DNA of 47,834 nt from Candidatus Acidiferrales bacterium. Its GTDB lineage: Bacteria > Acidobacteriota > Terriglobia > Acidiferrales > UBA7541. A model generated the notes under the pieces. That model saw nothing but the letters and a program-made list of their open reading frames with translations. It made no database searches and was not told the origin of the DNA. The stretch lies in the NCBI GenBank assembly GCA_030037225.1, contig JASHRU010000427.1:1-47834 (forward strand), written 5' to 3'. A program made the position numbers and the translations under genes. Of this stretch, positions 1 through 9,996 are shown in pieces (positions within the stretch are counted from its first letter, which is position 1; the number at the start of each line of letters is the position of its first letter).

Positions 1-534
1 GCGAACCTAGGTGGTGTTGCGCCGCCCGCGGTCCCGAGTGCGCATGATGATGCCGGAGCTCGGGCCGCATTTACCGCCGCCTTTGCAGTTTTCCTTCATC
101 CCCGCTGCATGAATTGCCACCCTTCGGACGACCGGCCGCTACAGGGAGATGATAGCCATCCGCATGCGCAAAATGTCCAACGTGGGCCCCTGGGCGACGG
201 CAAGTACGGAATGAAGTGCGGCGCCTGCCATCAAAAAGAAAATACTCCGGGGCCGCACATGCCGCCTGGCGCCATTATCTGGCGGCTCCCTCCGCCCAAG
301 ATGCCGATGATCTTTCAGGGAAGATCGCCGCACCAGCTCTGCGAGCAGCTAAAAGATCCGGCGCGCAATGGCGGCAGAACGCTCCAGCAAATCATTGAGC
401 ACGTCTCGACCGACAAGCTCGTCGGCTGGGGTTGGGATCCGGGGGAAGGCCGCACGTTGCCGCCATTGAGCCGCGAGGAGTTCGCCCGCGACGTCAAACA
501 ATGGGTCGAGAAGGGTGCTGCCTGCCCGGAGTAG
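1..534 (+). CDS. Diheme cytochrome-like protein, 'isoquinoline 1-oxidoreductase subunit'-like (5' truncated by window)
   Basis: Frame +1 is open from base 1; two CxxCH motifs (CMNCHPSDDRPLQGDD, CGACHQKEN) and the EQLKDPARNGGRTLQQIIEH...LVGWGW segment typical of this family. ORF track begins at the internal ATG 109. Confidence 0.75.
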   Translation, partial: ANLGGVAPPAVPSAHDDAGARAAFTAAFAVFLHPRCMNCHPSDDRPLQGDDSHPHAQNVQRGPLGDGKYGMKCGACHQKENTPGPHMPPGAIIWRLPPPKMPMIFQGRSPHQLCEQLKDPARNGGRTLQQIIEHVSTDKLVGWGWDPGEGRTLPPLSREEFARDVKQWVEKGAACPE

Positions 535-1037
535 CTCGGACGCCTCAATATTTCCTTATTGTCGCGCTCAGCGGCGCCACATCGCCTTAGCCTGCTCGTC
601 CAGCAGGCGCGTGAGCACGGGCAAATTGTGACAGAGGGATTGTCGCACGCGCTACCTCACCGCCAATCAGCTGTAAACGTATACGAGGCTGTGCGACTAA
701 AGATGAGAGAGCAGGAAGACCCGCGGAATGGAACCTGGGCCGAATCCGCGAACCACCTGGGCGCGCCCCGAGACTCGCGCAGGGTCCGAATGCGGAGAAG
801 TCATGGGGCGGCGTGACAGGGATCACTGAGAACTGGCACGCCCTAGGCAATCTTTTGCGGAGTCCGAAGTCGGGGTGCGTCCATTGGCATTGACGCGATA
901 TTTCTGGTATGTATGCGACGCGTCTATTTCCCGGGCAGGGGGTAGTCGCCCGCACTCTGAATCCACGGAAACGTCAGGCTCGGCGGCGCAGTGTCCGGTA
1001 CCGGCCGCTGGGCGCAAGATGAGGATAAGGCCCTAGG

Positions 1038-1580
1038 ATGGCCACCCGCGACAATACCTCGCTGGTTGATCTCTTCGTGGCCCGAGCCACCGAGGCCGCC
1101 GCGAAGGTCGAGCGCATCGGCCGCGCGGCCTCGGAAGTGCGCGCGGCAGTGGCGCGCGCAACCGAGGGACTCAGTTCGCTGGTGGTTGCCGACGGCGATT
1201 ACCTCCAGTCCGACATTTTCTCCTCTCTCCGCACAATTCCCCAGGTGATCCCCAAACCGACGGACGACCAACTTGCTACGGCTGACGCCGGCATCACGGA
1301 AGCCTTTGCTGGAGTGGCTCGCAGCGGCTCCATCTGTGTGGCTATGGGCCCGCCACTTCGCTCAGCCGCGAGCCTGCTCATGCCCCTGCACGTGGCGCTG
1401 CTGCCCGTCGAGCGCATTGTCTTGCGGCCTCGCGAACTCTTCGAACAGACAGGAATTGGCGCCGAGGCTATGCAGCGCAACATCATTTTCGTCACGGGAC
1501 CGAGCGCCACCGCGGACATGGGTCCGCTGGTGCGCGGCGTCCACGGTCCGCATCGCCTCCACATATTGGTACTTGAATAG
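1038..1580 (+). CDS. lutC: LUD-domain protein, LutC/YkgG-like (lactate utilization)
   Basis: 180 aa; C-terminal VERIVLRPRELFEQ...NIIFVTGPSATADMGPLVRGVHGPHRLHILVLE is the LUD signature; immediately followed by a lutB-like gene. Confidence 0.8.
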   Translation: MATRDNTSLVDLFVARATEAAAKVERIGRAASEVRAAVARATEGLSSLVVADGDYLQSDIFSSLRTIPQVIPKPTDDQLATADAGITEAFAGVARSGSICVAMGPPLRSAASLLMPLHVALLPVERIVLRPRELFEQTGIGAEAMQRNIIFVTGPSATADMGPLVRGVHGPHRLHILVLE

Positions 1581-1582
1581 CC

Positions 1583-3859
1583 ATGGCCGCTCCTCCAGCT
1601 CCGGCAGAAGCGTACGACGCGCCCCGCGCCGTCGCCAACAAGCGCGACAAGAGCGCGTTGCTTCGCGCCATCCGCATGGCCTTGGGCATTGAAAGCGACG
1701 CCATCCGCCGAAACACGCAGACCTTCAACCGGAACCGATACCGCGAAGCTGCCGCACTGCCCGATTACGAGGCGCTCAAAGATGAAGCGCGCGCAATCAA
1801 AGAGCGCGCCATCGGCCATCTGCCCGATCTCCTGATGACGCTGGAGACCGCTATCCGGGCGCGCGGCGGAAATTTCTATCTGGCCTCCACGGCCGCCGAT
1901 GCCTGCCGCTATATCCTGGGCGTCTGCCAGTCGCACGGCGCGAAGCTGGTAGTCAAGGGAAAGAGCATAACCAGCGAAGAGATTCGCTTGAATCACACCC
2001 TGGAGGGCGCTGGCATCGAGGTGGCAGAGAGCGATTTGGCCGAGTTTATCTTGCAAGTGGCCGACGAACAGCCTTCTCATAACGTCGCCCCCGCAATGCA
2101 CTACAGTACCGAGCGCATCTCCGCGCTTTTCAAGCGCAAGTTCTCCACCAGCGAACCACTCGACACCGGCGAGGAGCTAACCAAATTCGCGCGCGGCCGC
2201 CTCCGCCAGAAGTTTCTGAAAGCCGATGTGGGATTCACTGGAGCCAACCTCGTCGCTGCAGACACCGGCACCGTCATGCTCGTCGAGAGCGAGGGCAACA
2301 TTCGCATGTCCTCTTTGCTCCCGCCGGTGCACATCTCGCTGGCCGGCGTAGAAAAGGTGATCCCGGCGCAGTCTCAAATGGGTGTTTTCTTGGAGTTGTT
2401 GCCGCTGTCCTTCAACGGAAAGCTCACCTCGTACATCAGCTTCCTTCGCCCTCCGCTCGACGATCCGCCCTTCGCCCTTACGGGGCGCCCGCGCAAGAAG
2501 CGCGAGTTTCATCTCGTTCTCATTGACAACGGCCGCATGAAGCTGCGCCAGGATCCCGTCCTCCAGGAATCCCTCTACTGCATTCGCTGCAGCGCCTGCA
2601 TGAACTGTTGCGCGAACTTTCAGACCGTCGGCGGGCATGCCTTCGGCGGCGAGACCTATTGCGGGGGCATCGGCGGCGCGTGGGAAGCGGGTACCGGTAC
2701 GTTGGAAAACGCGCGGTTCTCCGATCTTTGCACTGGATGCTCGCGATGCGTCAACAATTGCCCCGTGCGCATCGACATTCCCTGGCTCAATGAAGTACTG
2801 CGCGACCGCTTGAACCGCTCGAGCGCGGGCTCTCCGCTGGCTTCTCTGCTCGGCATCGTCTCTTTCGTCCGCGGGGACGACCGCCGCGCCTCAGCGCAGA
2901 AGGTTTTCTTTGCCAACTATCACTGGTACGCCAAATGGGGCGCGCGAACTCGCGCCTTCGCGAACGGCGTGATTCGCTACGGCCCGGCGCGACGATTGAT
3001 GGAGTCGCTTGTCGGTGTGGACGTCCGCCGCGAAATTCCGCCGTTCCCCGCGCATCCGCTCGTCCGCGCCGCGCGCAATCTCCCCCCCCTCGCGCGCGCC
3101 GGGAAGCGCGCCAAGGTCGTGCTATTCCCCGATGTATACACAAACTATGGCCTGCCCCAACGCGGCATCGCCACAATTAAGGTTCTTCGCGCGCTGGGCG
3201 TTGATGTTGTGGTGAGCGACGCGATTCCGGAAGGCCGTGCGGCGCTCTCCCAGGGCATGATTGCCACCGCAAAAAAACACGCGCGCCATACTGCCGATGC
3301 GCTTCTGCCCTACCTCGACCAGGGACGTGACATCATCGTAATTGAGCCGAGCGCGTTGGCAATGTTTCGCCGCGACTACCGCCATCTGTTGGCCGACGCT
3401 GCTCGATTCGACTTGTTGCGCACGCGCACTTTTGATCCCGTGGAATACATCGCGCGCCTCTCCGCCAAATCGGGCCGCCCGGCACGCGATCTATTCGATC
3501 TGGCTCGCTCACCGGTCGGCTCGCGCCTCTTCGTTCACTCCCACTGCCAGCAGAAGACGCTCGGCTGCGCCCAACCCACCGAAGCGTTATTGCGTGAGAT
3601 CGGGTTCGACGTCGCCACCTCCTCGGTCGAGTGCTGCGGAATGGCGGGCAGTTTTGGATACAAGAAGGAATACTATGAGATGAGCATGGCTGTGGGAGAA
3701 GACCTCTTCGGGCAAGTGCGTGCTGCTGAAGCGCCCGACGCGGGCGGCGCGCGCGCCTTGGTTGCCAGCGGCACCTCCTGCACGGAACAGTTCCACGCTG
3801 GACTCGGCCGCCCAGTCCTGCACCCCATCGAACTTCTGGCCGCCATCTTGAAGTTGTAG
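1583..3859 (+). CDS. lutB: LutB-like LUD/4Fe-4S protein fused to a C-terminal LutA/GlpC-like CCG region
   Basis: 758 aa; LUD region (TGANLVAADTGTVMLVESEGN), ferredoxin motifs CIRCSACMNCC and CTGCSRCVNNCP, then HCQQKTLG...ECCGMAGSFGYKKEYYEMS...SGTSCTEQF (CCG domain). Confidence 0.85.
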   Translation: MAAPPAPAEAYDAPRAVANKRDKSALLRAIRMALGIESDAIRRNTQTFNRNRYREAAALPDYEALKDEARAIKERAIGHLPDLLMTLETAIRARGGNFYLASTAADACRYILGVCQSHGAKLVVKGKSITSEEIRLNHTLEGAGIEVAESDLAEFILQVADEQPSHNVAPAMHYSTERISALFKRKFSTSEPLDTGEELTKFARGRLRQKFLKADVGFTGANLVAADTGTVMLVESEGNIRMSSLLPPVHISLAGVEKVIPAQSQMGVFLELLPLSFNGKLTSYISFLRPPLDDPPFALTGRPRKKREFHLVLIDNGRMKLRQDPVLQESLYCIRCSACMNCCANFQTVGGHAFGGETYCGGIGGAWEAGTGTLENARFSDLCTGCSRCVNNCPVRIDIPWLNEVLRDRLNRSSAGSPLASLLGIVSFVRGDDRRASAQKVFFANYHWYAKWGARTRAFANGVIRYGPARRLMESLVGVDVRREIPPFPAHPLVRAARNLPPLARAGKRAKVVLFPDVYTNYGLPQRGIATIKVLRALGVDVVVSDAIPEGRAALSQGMIATAKKHARHTADALLPYLDQGRDIIVIEPSALAMFRRDYRHLLADAARFDLLRTRTFDPVEYIARLSAKSGRPARDLFDLARSPVGSRLFVHSHCQQKTLGCAQPTEALLREIGFDVATSSVECCGMAGSFGYKKEYYEMSMAVGEDLFGQVRAAEAPDAGGARALVASGTSCTEQFHAGLGRPVLHPIELLAAILKL

Positions 3860-3895
3860 CGCAGGTCCCGTCGTTGGGCGACCGCCGGCCTGCGC
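3859..3895. terminator. Inverted repeat between convergent lutB and glcF (possible terminator)
   Basis: GCGCAGG (3859-3865) and CCTGCGC (3889-3895), 7-bp arms, 23-nt loop, no T-tract; placed between convergent genes. Confidence 0.3.
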
Positions 3896-3919
3896 CCTGG
3901 TCTGAAGGGGAGCGCCGCC

Positions 3920-5254
3920 CTAGTTCATTCGCGGTGACGCGCCGCGTATAGAGGCATCCAGCAGCTCAACGGTGTGAAGGACAGGGATGCGTTTGCCGGC
4001 GCGCTCGAGCGCGGTGCGTAATTGCAGAAGGCAGCCTGGATTTCCGGAAGCAACCACGTCGGGCTTTAGTCCCAGAACGTTTTGCGCTTTTCGGTCGCCC
4101 AGTTCCGTCGCGGCTTCCGGCTGCACCAAATTGTAGATCCCCGCTGAGCCGCAGCAGACCGCGGCGTCAGGAATCTCCACGATGTCGATTTGCGGGATGC
4201 GCGAGAGCAGCGCGCGCGGTTGGCTGCGCACCCCCTGCGCGTGCTGCAGATGGCACGAGTCGTGATACGCCACGCGCATTGCGATCGGGTTGCGCGGGGC
4301 ACGCGGCTCGAGAGCGGCCAGAAATTCCGATACATCGCGGCATTTCGCGGAGAACACGCGCGCCCGGGTCGCGTATTTCGGATCATCGCGCAACAGATAG
4401 CCGTACTCCTTCATCGTCGAGCCGCAGCCCGCCGCATTCACGATTATGGTCTCCACGTTGGCGCGCTCGAACGCATCGATGGTCCGCCGAGCTAGCTCCT
4501 GTGCCCGTTCCTCTTCTCCCGCGTGTACCAAGAGCGCGCCGCAGCACGACTGATCCTTGGGTGTTATCACCTCGCATCCCTCTGCGGCCAGCACCCGCGC
4601 CGTGGCCGCGTTCACCTGCGGGAAGAACACGCTCTGCACGCACCCCGTGAGCATTCCCACGCGATGCCGCTGCGTTCCCTTTGCGCCCGTGACCTCCGCT
4701 ATGGCTTCGCCCTTCTCGAGCCGCGGCAGCAACGACTCCATCGAACGCAGCTTCTTGGGCAGCAAATTCAGCACGCCAGTCCTTCGTGCCAGCGCCTGAA
4801 TGCCCGACTTTTGGTAAAACTTCAGTGGCAGAAGGAATGCCCGCAGCCGCGCCGGAACTGTAAACGTACTGAAAATCATCTGCCGGTACGCGCGTTCGGC
4901 GACCGAACGCGGATAGTTCCGCTCAATCTGCGCCCGGGTGGCCTCGATCAATTTTCCATAGTCCACGCCCGAAGGGCACGCCGTCATGCACGCCATGCAC
5001 CCCAGGCAAGCGTCCAGGTGGCCCACCCATTTGTCGTTGAGCGTGGCCGCGCCATCGAGCGCCATCCTCATCAAGTAAATGCGCCCGCGCGGCGAATCCA
5101 TCTCTTCGTGCCACAGCACGTACGTCGGGCACACTGGCAGGCAGAAGCCGCAGTGCACGCATTTGTCCATCAACTCGCGCACGGGCGGATGGTGCGCGTC
5201 GAACGCACTCTTCGCGCCCGTCGCTGGCTGTCCGCCCTCTCCCACCGCGCCCAT
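3920..5254 (-). CDS. glcF: Glycolate oxidase iron-sulfur subunit (GlcF-like)
   Basis: Two 4Fe-4S motifs (CVHCGFCLPVCPTY, CLGCMACMTACPSG) and two CCG regions (QSCCGALLVH, AVCCGSAGIYNL). ATG at 5254 overlaps the TGA of glcE; the ORF-track start at 5356 is over-extended. Confidence 0.9.
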   Translation of the reverse strand: MGAVGEGGQPATGAKSAFDAHHPPVRELMDKCVHCGFCLPVCPTYVLWHEEMDSPRGRIYLMRMALDGAATLNDKWVGHLDACLGCMACMTACPSGVDYGKLIEATRAQIERNYPRSVAERAYRQMIFSTFTVPARLRAFLLPLKFYQKSGIQALARRTGVLNLLPKKLRSMESLLPRLEKGEAIAEVTGAKGTQRHRVGMLTGCVQSVFFPQVNAATARVLAAEGCEVITPKDQSCCGALLVHAGEEERAQELARRTIDAFERANVETIIVNAAGCGSTMKEYGYLLRDDPKYATRARVFSAKCRDVSEFLAALEPRAPRNPIAMRVAYHDSCHLQHAQGVRSQPRALLSRIPQIDIVEIPDAAVCCGSAGIYNLVQPEAATELGDRKAQNVLGLKPDVVASGNPGCLLQLRTALERAGKRIPVLHTVELLDASIRGASPRMN

Positions 5255-6558
5255 CAAATACCTCCCACAAAACGCCCGGGATTCAGCGTGCCGCGGGGGT
5301 CGAACTGTTGCTTCACCCGCAGCATTACAGGATACGCGTCGCCCGGGCTTCCCCACGCCTCGATGGCACCTGAGCCAGCCGGCCGATTGGCAATAAACAG
5401 CGAACCTGCGCCGCGCTCGAATTCAGCGCGCACGGATACGAGTGCCTCGCGAATGTCCGCCGGCTGTGCAGCTTCCAGCCGAACCCACCCGAGTCCGGTC
5501 CCTTGCGCCACGATCTTCCACTTCATCCCGCCCTTTTCCGCTGCCCTTCTCACTGTCTCGCACGCTGCCGCTATGCGCGAAGGCAGCACGCTGAATTTTG
5601 CTACCGCCGCTGTATCCGCCAGCGTCCACAGTTCCTGCCGGGCATTCCATACCTGGGCTGATTCTCCCGTCTCAACTGCAAATGCCGCCAGTTTTCTCGC
5701 CGTGGTGCATTGCGCTTCGATCCCCGCCGGTGTCCCATCGAAGCGTACGTCCACTTCGGGTTGCACATCGTGCCGCGCACGCGCCTGCAGGCCCGTGTGC
5801 GCCAGTGGCGAGCCCTGCAACTCCACGATTAGCCGGTTCGCATCGGACACGCTCCCCGCGCGAAACGTCAGCGTGCGCCCTTCCGCAGGCGGGAGCGGGT
5901 GCAACCGGAATGCCGCCCGTGTAATCACGCCCAGCGTCCCCAGTGCGCCGGTAACCAGTTTCGGCAGGTCGTAGCCCGCCACGTTCTTCACCACTTTTCC
6001 GCCGCTCTTGGCCAGCGTGCCATCCGGCAGAGCCAGCGTCACTCCGATGACTAAGTCGCGCAACCCGCCAAACCGCAGTCTCAGCGCGCCGCTGTCGTTC
6101 GTGGACAGAATGCCGCCGATGGTCGCGTTTTCCGGCCACAAGGGGTCAACGGCAAGGCGCTGGCCATGCTGCGCGAGAGCGGACTGGAGTTTTCCGAAGG
6201 TCACGCCGGCCTCCGCGACGACAGTGAGATCGGCCCAGGCGTGTTCGACGATACGATTCAGCCGTTTCGTGGAAAGGATCAAACGGAGCACTCTTGGCGC
6301 GTTGCCCCAGCCGAGCTTTGTGCCGCCCCCGCGCGGTGCCACGGCGATATCCGCTTCATTTGCCCAACGCAGGGCGGCGGCGAGCTGCATTTCATCCGCC
6401 GGCTCCGCCACTGTTTGTGACGCGACTCCCATCACCGCATCGGCCGGGCCTGCCGGACGCACGTAATTCGCTCCGATGAGGGCGTGGAGTTGCTCCCACG
6501 ACACCTCCGCCGTGGCTGCTGCCGTCCCTCCGGGCGAAGATGCTCCCGCTTGGTCCAT
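5254..6558 (-). CDS. glcE: Glycolate oxidase FAD-binding subunit (GlcE-like)
   Basis: FAD_binding_4 region (AVAPRGGGTKLGWGN...TIGGILSTNDSG...GKVVKNVAGYDLPKL). Start MDQAGASS at 6558 overlaps the end of glcD. Confidence 0.88.
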   Translation of the reverse strand: MDQAGASSPGGTAAATAEVSWEQLHALIGANYVRPAGPADAVMGVASQTVAEPADEMQLAAALRWANEADIAVAPRGGGTKLGWGNAPRVLRLILSTKRLNRIVEHAWADLTVVAEAGVTFGKLQSALAQHGQRLAVDPLWPENATIGGILSTNDSGALRLRFGGLRDLVIGVTLALPDGTLAKSGGKVVKNVAGYDLPKLVTGALGTLGVITRAAFRLHPLPPAEGRTLTFRAGSVSDANRLIVELQGSPLAHTGLQARARHDVQPEVDVRFDGTPAGIEAQCTTARKLAAFAVETGESAQVWNARQELWTLADTAAVAKFSVLPSRIAAACETVRRAAEKGGMKWKIVAQGTGLGWVRLEAAQPADIREALVSVRAEFERGAGSLFIANRPAGSGAIEAWGSPGDAYPVMLRVKQQFDPRGTLNPGRFVGGI

Positions 6559-8027
6559 CAAAATCGTTCCGCGATTCCCGCCGTTTCCAGCGGATGCGGC
6601 TCGTAACGCCCCGGCTTCTCGCCGCACAGTCGCGGCCGGGGAAAAACCTTCGAAGGGTTCGAGAGTTGCAGCGGATCAAACGCGCAGCGCACCAATTGCA
6701 TCGTCTCCAGATCCGGCTCGCTGAACATTTTCCCAATCATCTGCTTTTTCTCTTCACCCACGCCGTGCTCGCCCGTAATCGAGCCGCCCGCCTCAACGCA
6801 CAATTCCAAGATTCGCATGGCGAGCTCTTCCGCAGCGTGCTCCTGGCCCGGAACACTCCGGTCATAGAGCACCAGCGGGTGCAGATTGCCGTCACCCGCG
6901 TGAAAGACATTGGCCACTTTGATCCCTGCCGCCGCGCTCAGCCGCTCGATCTCCTCGAGGATTCGGGGCAGTGCGGTGCGCGGGATCACGCCATCTTGCA
7001 CGATGTAGTTCGGCGAAATGCGGCCCACGGCCGCAAATGCGGCCTTCCGCCCCTTCCAGAAGACGGCGCGTTCCGCTTCGCTCTGCGCCACACGGATTTC
7101 CGTGGCTCCGCACGAAAGACAAATCTCGTTCACCCTCTCCATCAGCGAGGCGACTTCCGCGCTTGGCCCATCCAGTTCCACCAGTAGCAGCCCGCCACAA
7201 TCAGGATAATGCGCGTGCACTGCCGCTTCTGCCGCCTGAATCGATAAATTGTCCATCATCTCGATCGCGGCCGGAACCATTCCGGCCGCGATGATTCCAC
7301 TTACCGCTGCGCCCGCCTCTCCGGTTGTCGCAAACGCAGCCAGCAGCGTCTGGATGCACTCCGGACGCTTCACGATCCGGAGGATTACTTTCGTGGTCAC
7401 GCCCAGCGTTCCCTCAGAACCGACAAAGACTCCCGGCAGGTCGTACCCTGGGGTGTCCAGCGTTCTTCCGCCCAAGTGGACCATCGCGCCATCCGGGAGC
7501 ACCACCTCGATTCCCAGAACATGTGTGGTGGTGAAGCCATATTTCAGGCAGTGGGCTCCGCCGGAATTCTCCGCCACGTTTCCGCCGATGCTGCACACCG
7601 ACTGCGAAGAGGGATCGGGCGCGTAGAAAAATCCGTGAGGCGATACCTTTCCGGTCACATCCAGGTTGATGACTCCCGGTTCCACCACTACGCGCTGGTT
7701 CGTCAGGTCCACCTCCAGAATCCGGTTCATCCGCGCTGTGCTGATCACGATTCCATGCTCCACCGGCAGCGCCCCTCCGCTCAATCCCGTGCCTGAACCC
7801 CGCGCTACAAACGGAATGCGTTCCCGGTGGCACACCCGCACGATGGCCTGCACCTGCTCTGCGGATTCAGGCAGCAGTACCGCCTCCGGCATCACCCGGA
7901 AGTTCGTCAGGCCGTCGCACTCGTAGGTATGTAATTCTTCGGCGGAAGTGATAAGTCCGCGCTCTCCGACTACAGCGCGGAATTCCTGTAGGGTGCGGGC
8001 GTCCACGTCTGACCCACCTTCGAACAC
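6558..8027 (-). CDS. glcD: FAD-linked oxidase, glycolate oxidase subunit GlcD-like (D-lactate dehydrogenase also possible)
   Basis: PFVARGSGTGLSGGALPVEHG, SIGGNVAENSGGAHCLKYGFT, HAGDGNLHP, GGSITGEHGVGEEK. Exact 5' end uncertain (GTG at 8027 or a few codons inside). Confidence 0.88.
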   Translation of the reverse strand: MFEGGSDVDARTLQEFRAVVGERGLITSAEELHTYECDGLTNFRVMPEAVLLPESAEQVQAIVRVCHRERIPFVARGSGTGLSGGALPVEHGIVISTARMNRILEVDLTNQRVVVEPGVINLDVTGKVSPHGFFYAPDPSSQSVCSIGGNVAENSGGAHCLKYGFTTTHVLGIEVVLPDGAMVHLGGRTLDTPGYDLPGVFVGSEGTLGVTTKVILRIVKRPECIQTLLAAFATTGEAGAAVSGIIAAGMVPAAIEMMDNLSIQAAEAAVHAHYPDCGGLLLVELDGPSAEVASLMERVNEICLSCGATEIRVAQSEAERAVFWKGRKAAFAAVGRISPNYIVQDGVIPRTALPRILEEIERLSAAAGIKVANVFHAGDGNLHPLVLYDRSVPGQEHAAEELAMRILELCVEAGGSITGEHGVGEEKKQMIGKMFSEPDLETMQLVRCAFDPLQLSNPSKVFPRPRLCGEKPGRYEPHPLETAGIAERF

Positions 8028-8183
8028 CGGAGAGGTGCGGGCGCAAATTCCTTCTCGAGGTCTACGGCCTCGGAGGAAGCCTCTCCTAAATCAGCGGGCC
8101 AAGTTACCGCAGCCCATCCGAACTGGCAGCGGCCCCGATCCGCTAGCCAGCAGCTTGTCCCAACCACTGACAAACGTCAAACC

Positions 8184-9980
8184 CTACGGAATGGCGCCCT
8201 GAAATACATAGGCCTGGAGGAAGGCGATCAGTCCGATCACCGCTGCCCCGGCCACGGAATGCCACCACACGGTGCGGAAGATCGGACCCAAGGCATGGGA
8301 TCGCTCATAGGCATCTTCGTAACAGGCGGCGCAGGCCACCATGATGGATTGAGGATCGATCATCTTCCCCATCACTCCCCCAGTGGAGTTGGTGGCGGAG
8401 ATCAGGACTTCGTTTAGGTGCAACTGCTGGGCAGTGATCCTTTGCAGGCTGCCGAACAGTGCGTTGGAAGCAGTGTCGGAGCCCGTGAGGAAGACGCCCA
8501 GCCAGCCCAGGTAGGCTGCGCAGATGGGGTACAGGGCTCCAGCGTGCGTGAATGCCAGACCAATCACCGCGTCGGTACCAGAGTAACGGGTGAGAAACCC
8601 GAGCCCCAGCACCTGCGCGATGACCAGGATCGGAATCACCAGACGATTGACGGTTCGCCGGACGGATTCGACCCACTGCGCGGCAGTCAGGCGCAGCGCG
8701 AGCCCGGATAGTAAAGCCGCGACGAACACGCCTGTCCCGGCCGCCGACAGCCAGTTGATGTTAAAGACGGCGGCCTCGGGCTTGGCATTTAGTGCTGCCA
8801 CGGGGGGCATGCGCTGGACTAGGTTGTGCAGAGCCGGCATCTGCCACTGTGGCAAGGAAAGCTTGCCTGAAAACACACCGCCGAGGATGGTGGTCTTAAA
8901 CGTTATCCCCGAAAAAAGGTTATTCAATTGGGCTTTCCATGCTGGAATGCCCCATACAGCGCAGCAGATGATGAGGATCGCCCAAGGCAACCAGGCATAC
9001 GCGGTCTGGCCGACGGTGTAGGGATACACCCACTCCTTCGCGTCCGTGGTTGCCGTCGCCGTACTCTTTCCGGATTTGGCCAGGGCCTCGCGCTCCGACC
9101 GCAGGAGGAATCGCGTCTTGGGGTGCCAGACAAAACGCAGGAATAGGGCGGTGCAAATGACGGAGAATACGCCCGCGACCACGTCGGTCATTAGGTGGAA
9201 GGACGCCGTGGAGGACGCGAGCCACTGCATTACGGCGAAGGAGAGACCCGCGCACAGCGCCCCCGGCCACACCTCCCAGATCTCCTTCCAGGTGCCTCCC
9301 TCCATCAGCACAAATGCGGCGACCAGCCAGAACGGGACCAGGATGGACACCCAGGGAAGTTGGTGCCCGACCATGGTCGACAGCTTAAGCTGGTCCAGGC
9401 CCGTCACGGTTGCGAGCATGACGATAGGAGTGCCGATGGCTCCATAGGCCACAGGAGCAGTGTTCGCCAGTAGGTTTAAGACGGCCGATTGGAAGGGAGG
9501 GAATCCCAGGCCAACCATAACGGCACCGGCGATGGCAACCGGCGTCCCGAATCCCGAGGTTCCCTCGATGATGGCACCGAAGGAGAATGCGATTAGCAAT
9601 ACTTGCAGGCGCCGGTCGAAGGATATATGGATGATCGATTCCTTCACGATCTCAAACTTGCCGGAGATAAGGGTCATGTTGTAAAGGAAGATGGCCCCAA
9701 CAATAATCCAGATGATCGCCAGGAACCCGGACAAACACCCGAAGCCAAAGGCCGAGAACGCCGACCTGAGAGGCATCCCATAGCCCAGGCAGGTGACGGC
9801 GAAAGCCGCCACGACACCGTAGAAAGCCGCATAGGGGGCGGAAATTCCAAGGTGTCTGGCGCCCTTTTTGTCCCGATGAGGGTGCAGAGCAATAAAGTAA
9901 AGCAGCACCAGTATCGGCACTCCCGCCAAAAGCGTCGACAGGAACACGTTGTTGAACGGATCGTAATTCTGTTGGTACAT
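8184..9980 (-). CDS. lctP: L-lactate permease, LctP/LldP family
   Basis: About 600 aa polytopic protein; IIEGTSGFGTPVAIAGAVMVGLGF and LTGSDTASNALFGSLQ...LISATNSTGGVMGKMIDPQSI match the family. ATG at 9980 (MYQQNYDPFNN) has a GAGG Shine-Dalgarno and is preferred to the GTG at 9995. Confidence 0.9.
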   Translation of the reverse strand: MYQQNYDPFNNVFLSTLLAGVPILVLLYFIALHPHRDKKGARHLGISAPYAAFYGVVAAFAVTCLGYGMPLRSAFSAFGFGCLSGFLAIIWIIVGAIFLYNMTLISGKFEIVKESIIHISFDRRLQVLLIAFSFGAIIEGTSGFGTPVAIAGAVMVGLGFPPFQSAVLNLLANTAPVAYGAIGTPIVMLATVTGLDQLKLSTMVGHQLPWVSILVPFWLVAAFVLMEGGTWKEIWEVWPGALCAGLSFAVMQWLASSTASFHLMTDVVAGVFSVICTALFLRFVWHPKTRFLLRSEREALAKSGKSTATATTDAKEWVYPYTVGQTAYAWLPWAILIICCAVWGIPAWKAQLNNLFSGITFKTTILGGVFSGKLSLPQWQMPALHNLVQRMPPVAALNAKPEAAVFNINWLSAAGTGVFVAALLSGLALRLTAAQWVESVRRTVNRLVIPILVIAQVLGLGFLTRYSGTDAVIGLAFTHAGALYPICAAYLGWLGVFLTGSDTASNALFGSLQRITAQQLHLNEVLISATNSTGGVMGKMIDPQSIMVACAACYEDAYERSHALGPIFRTVWWHSVAGAAVIGLIAFLQAYVFQGAIP

Positions 9981-9996
9981 GGGGCCTCGCTTCACG

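Noticed and set aside
559-816. 85-aa ORF in the gap before lutC
   Set aside because: No Shine-Dalgarno, no recognisable motif, Arg/His-rich; gap probably regulatory or degenerate.
890-914. TTGACG...TATGTAT as a promoter for lutC
   Set aside because: Spacing between boxes is only about 12 bp, outside the usual 16-18 bp.
1199-2101. 300-aa ORF on the minus strand
   Set aside because: Antisense to lutC/lutB, which have convincing motifs.
4523-5974. 483-aa ORF on the plus strand
   Set aside because: Antisense to glcF/glcE; composition typical of a shadow ORF.
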